Positions 49,258-59,614 of a DNA stretch of 64,000 nucleotides are shown one piece after another. The stretch lies in NCBI GenBank assembly GCA_025370055.1, contig CP073041.1, positions 1,054,001-1,118,000 on the forward strand. The letters are read 5' to 3'. The position numbers and the translations under genes are program-made. The notes beneath the pieces were generated by a model that saw only the letters and a list, made by a program, of their open reading frames with translations, did not search any database and was not told where the DNA came from. Position 1 is the stretch's first letter. Each line of letters starts with the position of its first letter. This DNA comes from Woronichinia naegeliana WA131 (lineage in GTDB: Bacteria > Cyanobacteriota > Cyanobacteriia > Cyanobacteriales > Microcystaceae).

Positions 49258-50124
49258 ATGTATAGCAAACTTCTACAACAAATCTTGAGTGGTTTTGGTC
49301 TTTTAACAGGAGCTAGTTACCCTTTTCAAACATTAGCATTATTTTGGCGATCGCCGTCTCTTTTACCCTATATTATTATTCCCCTCTTACTAAATATTGG
49401 CCTCGGTATTTTTCTCTATTGGCAATTATTTTCCTGGGAACAAAATACCATTGAGATTATCCTCATCAATAGCCGCGATCAATGGCAGATAATTTACAAT
49501 CAGTTACCCACTTGGTTGCAGGGAATTGAGATTCTAATTCAGGTTTTATTCTGGGTAGTAAAGTTATTTTTGCAGTTAGCAACCTTGATTCTCACTGGCT
49601 TTATTTTAGCCCAGATCGGTGTCTTGCTCGGTGCGCCCTGGTATGGTCGTCTATCAGAAAAATTGGAATTTTTGCGATTAGGCAAATGTTACCTCAAGGA
49701 AGTCGGGTTGCTTCGGGAAATACAACGGGCGATCGCTTTTGAACTTAAGAAATTAGTGATCATTATTGGTTTGGGTTTTCCCTGTTTTCTGTTCAATTTT
49801 TTCCCAGGCATTGGCCCACTAATCGCTACGATTGGAGGCATTACAATTACCACAACTTTAACCTGTTTAGATTTCTTAGATCAACCCTTAGAGCGTCGTC
49901 GCTTAACCTTTCGGGCTAAATTAGGCCTGATTGTTAAAAGTCTGCCCAGTAGTGGGGGATTTGGTCTAACCTGTTTAGGTTTAGTGAGTATCCCCCTCGT
50001 TAATTTAGTAACCATTCCTCTCTGTGTAGCGGCTGGAACTTTATTTTTCAGCGATCGCCTTTATCCCCGCTATTTTGCCGAGCTAGAAAGTCAGTCCCCA
50101 AATCTTAAACCAGAGCAATTTTAA
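49258..50124 (+). CDS. EI24-domain (CysZ-like) membrane protein
   Basis: 288 residues. GASYPFQTLALFWRSPSLLPYIIIPLLLN followed by four long hydrophobic helices (about 35-55, 95-125, 165-200, 235-265) and a short acidic tail, as in the EI24/CysZ family. CysZ imports sulphate, but members in cyanobacteria are uncharacterised, so no substrate is claimed. The 3' end overlaps the convergent protease gene by 20 bases. Confidence 0.8.
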   Translation: MYSKLLQQILSGFGLLTGASYPFQTLALFWRSPSLLPYIIIPLLLNIGLGIFLYWQLFSWEQNTIEIILINSRDQWQIIYNQLPTWLQGIEILIQVLFWVVKLFLQLATLILTGFILAQIGVLLGAPWYGRLSEKLEFLRLGKCYLKEVGLLREIQRAIAFELKKLVIIIGLGFPCFLFNFFPGIGPLIATIGGITITTTLTCLDFLDQPLERRRLTFRAKLGLIVKSLPSSGGFGLTCLGLVSIPLVNLVTIPLCVAAGTLFFSDRLYPRYFAELESQSPNLKPEQF

Positions 50125-51061
50125 AGCGTTGCAAAATTGGGCCAATAGGACTTGCCAGAGAAAAGCCATTTCCCCCGGCCGCTAACAAGCCAACGGGTCG
50201 CAACGTCGCTGAATCTACCACTAGGGAACCCGAATCTCCCACCTGACTAAAAGGAGTTCCCACATTACTAATCATAATATGATCTTCTAGACGGGCAACT
50301 TTAGAGACATAGGGAATCATCATATCGACGGCTGGATCACTAATAATGCCCATTGTTAAGCCCGTCGTTCTGCCATTTTTGCGAACAGATTGATTCACTT
50401 TTGCAGCTATGGGATTCGGGTTAATATTGCCAATCCCTTTAATATTAGGGGTGACTTGACCGGCTGTAAAGACCTGGGCGATCGCAGCATCCATAAAATT
50501 AGGAGCACCACTAAAATTCATCACTTGAAAATCTGTCAACTGGGCAATCACCTGATTTCCGCCATCACTAATCGCCGGTTGTACGATAAAATCTCCAATT
50601 TTTGCCGTGTTAAAATTAGCAAAGATGTGATTATTAGATAATAAAAAATCAGCATTACTACTGCCATCGGTCTTCCGCACTAGACAGCCAATCGTGCCGG
50701 GTTTACCGCTTTGATGACTAACGGAAACACCACAAGGTGTGCTATGGGGATTAACCTCGCCGACTTCGATGACATCAGTGGGAATGCCATTAATTTCCTT
50801 GGGGATTTTCATTTTCTCAGATAACTCAGACTCTAATAATTTTGCTCTGACATAAACCCGAATAACTGGTTCCTCCCTGGCAATACTTCCCTGGGTTACT
50901 TTATGGCCAAATCCGACCCCAACAATGTTACTTCCTTCAGGAATTGCCTGAAGAATGCTAAGTTTTTCAGTCTCAGTAGGGGAGGATTCGGGTTGACCAA
51001 ATAGACGGGCAATTAATTCATTTTTATAAGCGCGAGCCTGTGCGAGAAATTCTGAGTTCAT
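50105..51061 (-). CDS. Trypsin-like serine protease
   Basis: 318 residues, no signal peptide. Chymotrypsin-fold peptidase: LLSNNHIFANFN (catalytic His), FMDAAIAQV (candidate Asp) and QVGDSGSLVVDSATLRPVGLLAAGG (catalytic Ser). The N-terminal 100 residues (NIVGVGFGHKVTQGSIAREEPVIRVYVRAK) form a beta-rich domain common in bacterial relatives. Substrate unknown. Confidence 0.8.
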   Translation of the reverse strand: MNSEFLAQARAYKNELIARLFGQPESSPTETEKLSILQAIPEGSNIVGVGFGHKVTQGSIAREEPVIRVYVRAKLLESELSEKMKIPKEINGIPTDVIEVGEVNPHSTPCGVSVSHQSGKPGTIGCLVRKTDGSSNADFLLSNNHIFANFNTAKIGDFIVQPAISDGGNQVIAQLTDFQVMNFSGAPNFMDAAIAQVFTAGQVTPNIKGIGNINPNPIAAKVNQSVRKNGRTTGLTMGIISDPAVDMMIPYVSKVARLEDHIMISNVGTPFSQVGDSGSLVVDSATLRPVGLLAAGGNGFSLASPIGPILQRFKIALV

Positions 51062-51253
51062 TAAATTGCTAAAATTGCGAGATGTATTGTTTTTCTAATT
51101 GTAGAATAAGAAATCGAGAAGTTGATAGAAAAGTTTGCAATTCGTTATATTTTTACGGGTAGAAATACTTAATCTAGTCTGTGATCTTTTTGAACCGCCA
51201 CCAAAGCTCATAAAATAAAATCATCAGCCGTTTCTGGGGAAACAGGAAAAACG

Positions 51254-52180
51254 ATGGAATTAAAGCAAGTCATTATCGCTCACAAGGCAGGTCATCCCCA
51301 AAGTAAAGCTTGGGCTGAAACCTGTGCTAAGCAACTAGAAGCCCGCAATTGTAAGGTCTTGATGGGGCCGAGTGGTTTTAAAGATAACCCCTATCCGGTT
51401 TTTCTGGCTTCGGCAACCGAAAAGATTGATCTAGCGATCGTCTTAGGGGGGGATGGTACGGTACTGGCCGCAGCGAGACATTTAGCTCCAGAAGAAATTC
51501 CTATTTTAGCTGTCAATGTCGGGGGACATCTCGGCTTTTTAACCGAACCCTTTGATATTTTTCAGGATACGGAAGCGATTTGGGAGCGTCTCACAGAAGA
51601 TCGTTATGCAGTACAACAACGCATGATGTTAGAAGCTGGTCTATTTGAAGGCGATCGCCATAATCCTCAATCCGTCAGCGATCGCTTTTATGCCCTTAAT
51701 GAAATGTGTGTTAAACCGGCCTGTATTGATCGAATGCCGACTTCGACGATTGAAATTGAAATAGATAGCGAGTTGGTTGATCAGTATCAGTGCGATGGTT
51801 TGTTAGTGGCAACGCCCACCGGTTCTACCTGTTATACCGCCTCGGCCAATGGCCCTATTCTTCACCCAGGCATGGACGCGATTATTGTTACCCCCATTTG
51901 TCCCCTCAGTTTGTCTAGTCGTCCAATTGTCATTCCCCCCGGTTCCAACGTTAATATTTGGCCCTTTGGAGATTATGAGCTTAATACAAAGCTATGGACG
52001 GATGGTTCTCTAGCAACAGGCATTTGGCCAGGGCAATGGGTCGGTGTCTGTATGGCTAAATATGCTGTCAAATTTATTTTGCTCAGAGAAAGCTACTCCT
52101 TTTATCAGACACTACGGGATAAATTGCAGTGGGCTGGAGCCAGAATTCATTACGAAAATAATCTACCTGTAAATAATTAG
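51254..52180 (+). CDS. nadK: NAD(+) kinase
   Basis: 308 residues. Phosphorylates NAD+ to NADP+ with ATP; cytosolic. LAIVLGGDGTVLAAAR (GGDGT about 65), AVNVGGHLGFLTE, NEMCVKP, CDGLLVATPTGSTCYTASANGP and PLSLSSRPIVIP are family signatures. The last residues (NNLPVNN) fall in the 17-mer TCTACCTGTAAATAATT shared with 48952, at the border of an IS-N fragment, so the natural C-terminus may have been replaced. Confidence 0.95.
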   Translation: MELKQVIIAHKAGHPQSKAWAETCAKQLEARNCKVLMGPSGFKDNPYPVFLASATEKIDLAIVLGGDGTVLAAARHLAPEEIPILAVNVGGHLGFLTEPFDIFQDTEAIWERLTEDRYAVQQRMMLEAGLFEGDRHNPQSVSDRFYALNEMCVKPACIDRMPTSTIEIEIDSELVDQYQCDGLLVATPTGSTCYTASANGPILHPGMDAIIVTPICPLSLSSRPIVIPPGSNVNIWPFGDYELNTKLWTDGSLATGIWPGQWVGVCMAKYAVKFILLRESYSFYQTLRDKLQWAGARIHYENNLPVNN

Positions 52181-52231
52181 TTGATGGTTAGGTAAAATGA
52201 GAAAAAGCAAAAACCTAGTTTGTCTTAAAAA

Positions 52232-52551
52232 ATGAGGAAAAATATGAAAGTAACAGTAGAATTCGTAATTCGTGACGATAAGGGTAATATTCTCAGTCAA
52301 AATAGCCCATTTCCAATGGAAATAGGAACTCAAAGTTTGTATGACATAGAGGTAAGCTTGCTGACCCAGACACAAAAGGAGTTCACAGAAGAAGCTAAAA
52401 AAACTAAATTTTTCGTGTAATGGTACAAGAAAAGTATGTATAAAAACCTTGCACGGTAAGTTTGAGTTTCAGCAACAAAAGTATCAAATTAATAAAAAAG
52501 AAGCCAACTACTTTGAGTTATCGGAGCAATTGCAGGAAAGATTTGTGAGTC
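52232..52551 (+). pseudogene. IS-N transposase, 5' fragment
   Basis: MKVTVEFVIRDDKGNILSQNSPFPMEIGTQSLYDIEVSLLTQTQKEF (from 52244), then frameshifts, then GKFEFQQQKYQINKKEANYFELSEQLQERFVS, which matches the start of the larger fragment at 58532-59161. Breaks off at 52551. Possibly ISLre2- or ISKra4-like; not assigned. Confidence 0.65.
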
Positions 52552-53050
52552 CTAGGGCGTGTCATCAATCAGCAATTCTCAGTTTTAAGACACAGCAAGC
52601 CTTTTAGGGATTTAAAGAACATTTTAAAGGGGGTTTTTGAGGCAATTCTGGGTGTACTGTTATGCCTAAAAGCCTAAAGACTCGTAAAATGAACTTGTTA
52701 ATCCCGTTGAATTTTACCCCGTATTATAAAAAATTTCAAAACGGCTGACATACTCAATCCGCTCACCGTAAGGCTTTGACTATCCTGATCTATGACAAGG
52801 GTTTTGAAAAATGGTATTACGCGAACTAAAACCTGAAACCCTTGCTACAGCGCAAATTTAGAATTGCTGTGCGGAATGTGGGCTATAAAGTCATCACACA
52901 TCACGCCGCAAAATCATTTTTAGCAGCTTCCATACTATTCAATTTTTCCTCTGTTTAAAAAGTGAAATCAGCCCTCAGATTTTTAGCTTAGTGGAAGTGG
53001 TGGTCGCATTGCCCCGAAAACTAGCCACTTAGTAGATACTGTGTTAAGTG
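52552..53050. other. Non-coding stretch with IS debris
   Basis: No gene supported. Contains an IS-I terminus (GCGGAATGTGGG, about 52869) preceded by TTTAGAATTGCTG, which resembles an IS-F end, the same pairing as at 29551-29698. The last part (from about 53000) probably belongs to the 3' non-coding end of IS-M. Confidence 0.5.
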
Positions 53051-53673
53051 TCAAGGGGAAGCAGGCAAAAAATCAGTTTCCTCCTCTAAAACAACGTTAG
53101 GAAGAGCCAACTTAGTCTGGTCAAACGGTTTCCCTGACTTGAGAACCCCGTAAACAATCCGAATGAGTTTGTGCATTACAACCCCAACGATCTGCATCTT
53201 ATACTTCAAACGTTCATAATCTGAGATTTATCAAAGCGTTGAAATCGTAAGGTGAGCAGAGAATCAAGCTCCTCCTTATATTTTACGTTAGCATCCTCAA
53301 GACATCCTGAAATTGCTGCAGAAAACTGCGTAAAATCTTCATAATATTTTGCGTATAAACACTTCTTCTTCACAAACTTCCACAGTCTTTCAATTAAATT
53401 CAAGTTAGGAGAATAAGGAGGTAAGTACAGTAACTCTATTCCTAATGATTCTGCCAACTCCTGTACAATTCGGCATTTTTGATAACGAGCATTGTCTAAT
53501 ACCAACGTAATCGGTATTAATAGTCCTAATTCTGCTATCTTTTCTAGGAGTTCACAAACCTGAGTTCCCGTAATATAAGAACTGTTCGTTACCATAATTA
53601 CTTCATGGGTAATTGCATTTAATGCTCCTAACACATTAAAACGTTTTCTCCCTGATGGTGACTTAATAAAAAT

Positions 53674-55275
53674 CTGACTTTTCCCGTTAAGTCCAAAATC
53701 CAGCAATGCAAACTTCTAGAGGCTTTATCTGGCAAGGGTTTGAGTAATGATTCTCTTGACAGGAAAAAAATATTCTGAAGCCATCATCCCGCTTATCGTT
53801 CAAATTTCAAAAACAAAGGATGAAGGGAGTATGAGACTGTAAAATGGAGAAAATCTTAAAGGGCAGGTCAAAAAATGTTGGAATGGTGGACAAAAAACTT
53901 TGCCAGTTGTGAATTGGGAGACGAGAGGCTAAACAATCGTGCCTTCTCGATTGGGAAAAAGTTAAGTGAGGGGTTTGGAAAAGCCTTATCAGAAGTGTTT
54001 AAGGGAGGAAACGAGTTAAAGAGGGCCTATGAATTTTTGGGAATCCGAAAACAGACTTTGTCAAGATAATAGAGCCGCACTGTGAAATGACAACTGCCGC
54101 CGTAGAAGAATATAAGATAATGCTATCAGTCGGAGATACGACCTTCTTAGATTATCGCAATATCAAGGAAAAAAGGGAAGGGTATGGGCCGACTGGAAAA
54201 GGAGGGAATGGATTAATACTGCATAGTGCTTTAGCAATTGAGCCAGAAAAAGGACAAGTATTAGGTTTATTATGGCAAAAACTGTGGAATAGGGAGGTAA
54301 AAGAAAAGCCCCCAACAGATGAAACGGCGAAGCAGAAAAAAGAAAGACAGAAAGAACAAAGAAAAGCAGCTCGTCAAAGACCATTTGAGGAAAAAGAATC
54401 CTACAAATGGGTAGAGGCTCTAAACACCTGTGAGAAACAGGTAGAAAGTTCAACGAGGGTAATTCATGTATTTGACAGAGAAGGAGATGTTTCAGAAGTC
54501 TTTGACTCAGTGCGTCAACTCAAGCATACAGGAGTGCTGGTCAGAGCGTCTCATAATCGTAGTTTAGACAAAAATAGTGAACGACTTTGGCAACATTTGG
54601 AATCAGAACCGATTCGTTTTCATCAAGAAATCGAGATTCCGAGTACAGGAAAAAGAAAAGCACGGAAGGTTAAGCTTGCCGTCCGATTTTGCTCAGTTAA
54701 TCTACGAACTCCCTATCGTTTTGATAATCGTGACCCGTTGAATGTCTATGCTGTTTATGCGACAGAAATCGATTGTCCCGAAGGCGAAACTCCTTTATCT
54801 TGGATGCTTCTGACTACAGAAGTTGTTGAGACTATTGAGATGGCTGTCACTATTCTTCGTTGGTACACCTACCGATGGCGGGTTGAAGAATTTCATAAAG
54901 TCCTTAAGTCTGGTTGTCAGAGTGAGCGTTATCGACTTGCCTCTGATGGAATGAAAACTCTTTTGGGTTTTTTAAGTGTCATTGCTGTTGAACTTTTACA
55001 CGTTACTTATCTTCATCGTACCCAGCCCGATGCTCTCGCGATTGAAATTCTTAATCCTCTTCAACTTCAGGTGTTAAAAGCAGCCGCCTCTCAAAAACTT
55101 CCCCCTATTTTGACTGTTGCTTGGGCTGTCGAGTCTGTTGCTTTTCTTGGTGGTTATCTTGAACATCGTCGTAAAACTCCTCTCGGTATCCAAGTCCTTT
55201 GGCGCGGTTGGTTGAAGTTGCATGACCTTTGCCAAGGCTGGCAGCTTGCAATCCGCACTTAACGGGAAAAGTCAG
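53674..55275 (+). mobile_element. IS-A copy 3 (Tn5-like IS4 type), complete, 1602 bp
   Basis: 19-bp perfect inverted ends CTGACTTTTCCCGTTAAGT, flanked by a 9-bp duplication AATAAAAAT (53665-53673, 55276-55284). Copy 2 has a 10-bp duplication, so the staggered cut varies. Confidence 0.95.
53875..55262 (+). CDS. IS-A transposase (Tn5-like), two frames with T TTG GGA shift site
   Basis: Identical layout to copy 2: MLEWWTKNFASCELGDERLNN frame ending at 54069, then -1 at T TTG GGA (54036-54042) into ...GNPKTDFVKIIEPHCEMTTAAVEEYK, with the long frame to 55262. DDE residues in GDTTFLDYRN, VFDREGD and YRWRVEEFHKVLK. The second frame alone could start at ATG 54087, which would lack the DNA-binding domain and, as in Tn5 Inh, might act as an inhibitor. 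Confidence 0.85.
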
Positions 55276-56817
55276 AATAAAAATCCTCTTGAAGCACCAT
55301 ATAAAATTTACAAATGCTCCCATTACAAAATGAGAGGCATCTACAAAGAAAACTGCCCTTTTTCCTGCTTTTGCCTCTTCTAGCCTTGGTTCTAGTTCTT
55401 TTTCTCTATAGCTATCCTGAGCTTCTACATCTGCTTTTGATGGAATTGTTCCCACCTTTAGAAACCTCATTCCTATTGACTTTAAAAATTTTCTGACTTG
55501 CGTCGGACTTCTTTTTATTCCTGTTAATTCTTCTATTCTTTTTACTGCTTCATTTATTGCTGCTGGTGGATTTGACTCAAAATATGCCTCAATTGTCCCT
55601 TGATGCTCTGTTAACTCGCTTTTCGGGCGATTAAATTTTATTTCTTTTAGTTTTTCTATCCCGCCCTCTTGATAATCACGGATATAGCTTGTCACCGTAT
55701 TTACTGAAACTCCTGCGAATTGAGCAATTTTTTGATGAGACAATCCCTGACTTTTTAGCCATAAAACTTCCATCTTTAGCTGCACTCTAGGATGCGGGTG
55801 ATTAAACCGACCGTAAGACAACAGTCTTTTGTCTTCTTCTGTAAATTCTAACTTAATCATTTCTCAGCCTCTTGACTAATTTTTCTATTTTTATTATATT
55901 ATCTCTTATTTTTAGAATTCGCAACCTGTGACCGTGTTTAGTATATTTTTTCCTGCCTCTAAAAACCGTTCTCGCAAGTCCTTCATGGGAGAACAATGAC
56001 GTATAGAACTCAAGGCAGGAAAATAAAGAGCCTTACGTAAATGAGGATTACCAATTTTACACAACCGAGTTTTGCCTTTAACAGAGGTTCCCGATTGATG
56101 CTCTTGAGGGGTTAAACCCGCAAATGCTGCTAATTGACGAGCAGAAGAAAACTGATTAATATCGCCAATTTCTGCCAGAATTGTCATTGCTGTCGGCTCA
56201 CCAATTCCTACAATCGAAGTCAATAAATCTGCTTGACTTTTTAGAGAACTATATTCGTTCAACAATTCTTTTTGTCGCTTTTTTACATTGTCAATTTGAG
56301 TTTCTAAAAACACAAGATGAGCTTCAATATCTTCTATGAGACTCTCATCAACTGTTGTTTTTAAACGATTTTTTTCTTGAGTTGCCATCTGCTCTAACGC
56401 TCTTAATCGACGGCTATAAGACTGTAATTGTGCCATTTCTGGACTTGGAGGTGTCCAAGCTTGTGGTTTAAGGGCTGCACAGAATCGTGCAATCGTTGTC
56501 GCATCTGCTTGAGCATTTTTTGTTCGACTCAAGCGACTTTGAGCAAATCCCTTAATTCGGGCAGGATTAACAATACTGACAACGTGACCTAAACTGTGTA
56601 AATAAGTTGCTACTGAATGGCCGTAGGTACTGGTAGCTTCTAAGCAGGCATGAACTTTTTCCAGTTGGTTTTGCTCTAACCATTGTTTGAGTTGCTCGAA
56701 CCCTTCAAGGTTATTGGAAAATTCTTTGACCTGACTTTTTTTCTCTCCCTTAAGTAAAGCGGCTGAGAATTTGTCTTTACTAATATCTATGCCGAGAATG
56801 GCTTCTTTTTCGCTCAT

Positions 56818-57120
56818 GGTTTAACTCCTTGTGAGTCAGAAAAATAGTTGTCACTCTGCTGCGCTATCCTTGCAAATACTAGGTTTTTTGAGAAAAAGCC
56901 ACGTTGATACTGTCCAGTCTGCGGAAGGTGACATTCCGAAGAACAAATAGGAGGCTCTTTATCTACGAAGCAAGCTTTTTGCTTTAGGTTGGGTTCAGAG
57001 TCACTCTTTTTCTTGTTCTTCTTGAGATTAGGATAGCTCCTATCCTCCATTCCCAACATACAAGGTTGGGTTGACAACAGGAAACCCAGAATCGCTTTTC
57101 TCTGGTAATACTAATCAGAA
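56818..57120 (-). ncRNA. Candidate bridge RNA region of IS-M
   Basis: About 300 non-coding bases directly upstream of the IS110-family start, where IS110-group elements encode their bridge RNA. Hairpins are visible: AGGATAG/CTATCCT (about 57028-57044), CCCAAC/GTTGGG (about 57052-57070), AAGCAA/TTGCTT (about 56968-56984) and a CTGCGGAA...TTCCG-like pair near 56920. Loop-to-target pairing was not worked out. A minus-strand ORF over the region is not credible. Confidence 0.5.
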
Positions 57121-57162
57121 GCCAGCCGTAGGTTAGGTTCACAAGAAGAAGCTAGATTAAAC

Positions 57163-58534
57163 TTTCGCAAGGCTAAAATGAGAGAGCGATCAGGGTATAA
57201 CAAATCACTGAGTTAGAGGCGATCGCAAGGCCAAAATGAGAGTGCGATCGGGGTATTAGGTTTTGAGTTAGAGGCGATCGCAAGGCCAAAATGAGAGTGC
57301 GATCAGGTATAGGTTTTGAATTAGAGGCGATCGCAAAGCTGAAATAAGAGTGCGATCGGAGTATAGGTTTTGAGTTAGAGGCGATCGGAGTATAGGTTTT
57401 GAGTTAGAGGCGATCGCAAGGCCAAAATGAGAGTGCGATCGGGTATAGGTTTTGAGTTAGAGGCGATCGCAAGGCCAAAATGAGAGTGCGATCGGGTATA
57501 GGTTTTGAGTTAGAGGCGATCGCAAGGCCAAAATGAGAGTGCGATCAGGTATAGGTTTTGAATTAGAGGCGATCGCAAGGCTAAAATGAGTGCGATAGGG
57601 GTATAGGTCTTGACTTAGAGGCGATCGCAAAGCTGAAATAAGAGTGCGATCGGAATATAGGTTTTGAGTTAGAGGCGATCAGGTTATAGGTTTTGAGTTA
57701 GAGGCGATCGCAAGGCTAAAATGAGTGCGATAGGGGTATAGGTCTTGACTTAGAGGCGATCGCAAGGCCAAAATGAGAGTGAGATCGGGGTATAGGTTTT
57801 GAATTAGAGGCGATCGCAAGGCCAAAATGAGAGTGCGATCAGGTATAGGTTTTGAATTAGAGGCGATCGCAAGGCTAAAATGAGTGCGATAGGGGTATAG
57901 GTCTTGACTTAGAGGCGATCGCAAAGCTGAAATAAGAGTGCGATCGGAATATAGGTTTTGAGTTAGAGGCGATCAGGTTATAGGTTTTGAGTTAGAGGCG
58001 ATCGCAAGGCTAAAATGAGTGCGATAGGGGTATAGGTCTTGACTTAGAGGCGATCACAAGGCCAAAATGAGAGTGCGATCGGGTATAGGTTTTGAATTAG
58101 AGGCGATCGCAAGGCCAAAATGAGAGTGCGATCGGGTATAGGTTTTGAGTTAGAGGCGATCGCAAGGCAAAAATGAGAGTGCGATCGGGTATAGGTTTTG
58201 AATTAGAGGCGATCGCAAGGCCAAAATGAGAGTGCGATCAGGTATAGGTTTTGAATTAGAGGCGATCGCAAGGCCAAAATGAGAGTGCGATCGGGTATAG
58301 GTTTTGAATTAGAGGCGATCGCAAGGCTAAAATGAGTGCGATAGGGGTATAGGTCTTGACTTAGAGGCGATCGCAAGGCCAAAATGAGAGTGCGATCAGG
58401 TATAGGTTTTGAGTTAGAGGCGATCGCAAGGCCAAAATGAGAGTGCGATCGGGTATAGGTTTTGAGTTAGAGGCGATCGCAAGGCAAAAATGAGAGTGCG
58501 ATCGGGTATAGGTTTTGAGTTAGAGGCGATCGCA
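57163..58534. repeat. Tandem array of about 26 units of about 53 bp, HIP1-rich
   Basis: Unit consensus: GGCGATCGCAAGGC-(C/T)AAAATGAGAGTGCGATC-GGGTATAGGTTTTGA-(G/A)TTAGA. Each full unit holds a HIP1 octamer and a second GCGATC half. Short units (about 29-30 bp) occur at 57378, 57672 and 57965. A higher-order block recurs with about 293-bp spacing (57566 and 57860; 57672 and 57965). No spacers between units, so not a CRISPR. Open frames inside merely translate the repeat. Confidence 0.92.
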
Positions 58535-59161
58535 ACAATATTCAACGGTTTTGATTCCTTTTGATAGAGAGCGAGAATTCTCGCTCTAACGACTGTGGCA
58601 AGACTTATCGGTTCTTCTACCTCAGTATTAAGAGGAGCAACGAGATATTCAAATCCCCCTTTGGGTGTTTGTAACATTGCTACATCGGTAATGACGGCGG
58701 GAATCTTATCCTTGGTGGTATCTGGACTTGGAGTATGGGTAGTGGATTCACTACGGGAATTGCGCTCAGACTTTTGTCCTTTGACTTGAATACCATCGTC
58801 AAATAGGAGAATTTCTGACTCCTCTACGTTATAAATCTCTACGTTTTTTTTAATCTGAATCTGCCCAGATGTGGTCGATTCTAACGATTCTTGTACAGTT
58901 TGTCGGATTTGCTGACTATAGGTTTCGGCTTTCCCTTTCACTATTTCCCAAATGGTCTGGTCACTCAATAAGTTTTCTCCTGTTACTCGTTCTACTAAAC
59001 CAGCTACATTCTCATAACTGAGCCGATTCGCGTAATAACCGCATAATTCCTCTAGTCTTTGACTCACAAACCTTTCCTGCAATTGCTCCGATAACTGAAA
59101 ATAGTTGCTTTCTTTTTTATTCGTTTGATACTTTTGTAAGTAAAACTCAAACTTACCGTGT
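58535..59161 (-). pseudogene. IS-N transposase fragment
   Basis: KFEFYLQKYQTNKKESNYFQLSEQLQERFVSQRLEELCGYYANRLSYENVAGLVERVTGENLLSDQTIWEIV, then the DDE-type IYNVEESEILLFDDGIQVKG and VAMLQTPKGGFEYLV, ending IVAIASN where the HIP1 array starts. Interrupted on the 5' side by an IS-I fragment and on the 3' side by the array. Family not assigned. Confidence 0.7.
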
Positions 59162-59614
59162 AATGTTTTTATCTACTAATGTTCTTGATTCTCAGGCTTT
59201 GAGTCCTGACCAGATGTTGGCTGAATATAAGGCACAACAAATTACCGAGCGTGGCTTTCGTTTCCTTAAAGACCCTTTCTTTTTTGCTTCTGCTCTTTTT
59301 CTCAAGAATCCTCAACGCATTATGGCTTTGATGATGATTATGGTTGTCTCTTTATTGGTTTACACTTTGGCACAACGTCGCCTACAACTGGCTTTGGCTG
59401 CTTCCCATCAGACCATTCCTCATCAAAAAGGCATACCTACTTCTACTCCCACTCTGCGTTGGGTTTTTCAGTCTTTTCTGTTTATCCGTTGGTTAGAGAT
59501 TGATGGTATTCCAACTATCGTTAATTTCACCTCTAACCACAAACATATTCTTTCTTTTCTTTGCTCTTACTGTCAAAAATACTACTTTATCTCTTGACCT
59601 ACCTGCGGAATGTA
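59162..59614 (+). pseudogene. IS-I-type transposase, C-terminal fragment
   Basis: About 144 codons, SPDQMLAEYKAQQITERGFRFLKDPFFFASALFLKNPQRIMAL to YYFIS, homologous to the last part of the IS1634-type transposase at 11311-11739 (ERGFRFLKDP with the catalytic Glu). Ends with the CGGAATGTAGG terminus. No start domain. Confidence 0.75.

Larger units (their letters stand above)
53206..55860 (-). pseudogene. IS-B transposase copy 4, split by IS-A
   Basis: Same 347-residue transposase as the other three copies. Removing 53674-55275 and one AATAAAAAT gives 1044 bases, 348 codons with stop, no other damage. The break falls after FIWCFKRIFI, before KSPSGRKRFNV. Confidence 0.93.
53202..55943 (-). mobile_element. 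IS-B copy 4 (IS630 type), interrupted by IS-A
   Basis: TACTTCAAACG to TTTAGTA ends with TA on each side (53200-53201, 55944-55945). Minus IS-A and its 9-bp duplication it is 1131 bp. Confidence 0.93.
53051..56817 (-). pseudogene. IS-M transposase/recombinase (IS110 family), split by IS-B
   Basis: Bridge-RNA-guided recombinase type. The N-terminal DEDD (RuvC-like) domain: LGIDISKDKF, HACLEATSTYG, KNAQADATTIARF; the C-terminal Tnp domain: LLTSIVGIGEPTAMTILAEIGD, AFAGLTPQEHQSGTSVKGKTRL with the conserved Ser. Removing 53202-55943 and one TA joins RFLEAGKN to KMQIVGVVMHKLIRIVYGVLKSGKPFDQ in frame; 1023 bases, exactly 341 codons. The insertion removes only the last 50 codons, so a 301-codon truncated product could still be translated, but it lacks the conserved C-terminus. 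Confidence 0.88.
53000..57120 (-). mobile_element. IS-M (IS110 family) hosting IS-B, which hosts IS-A; ends approximate
   Basis: IS110 elements lack inverted repeats, so the limits are estimated from the coding frame and the structured 5' region. The nesting is direct: IS-M is cut at TA (53200-53201/55944-55945) by IS-B copy 4, which is cut by IS-A copy 3. Confidence 0.7.

Noticed and set aside
56814-57077. 87-codon minus-strand ORF upstream of IS-M
   Set aside because: Composition is not protein-like and the region fits a structured non-coding RNA better.
57679-57924. 81-codon minus-strand ORF in the array
   Set aside because: It only translates the repeat unit (SPLSQDLYPYRTHFSLAIAS repeated) and has no independent support.
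57163-58534. CRISPR array
   Set aside because: Units follow each other without unique spacers, vary in length and carry HIP1 palindromes; no cas genes nearby. It is a tandem repeat.
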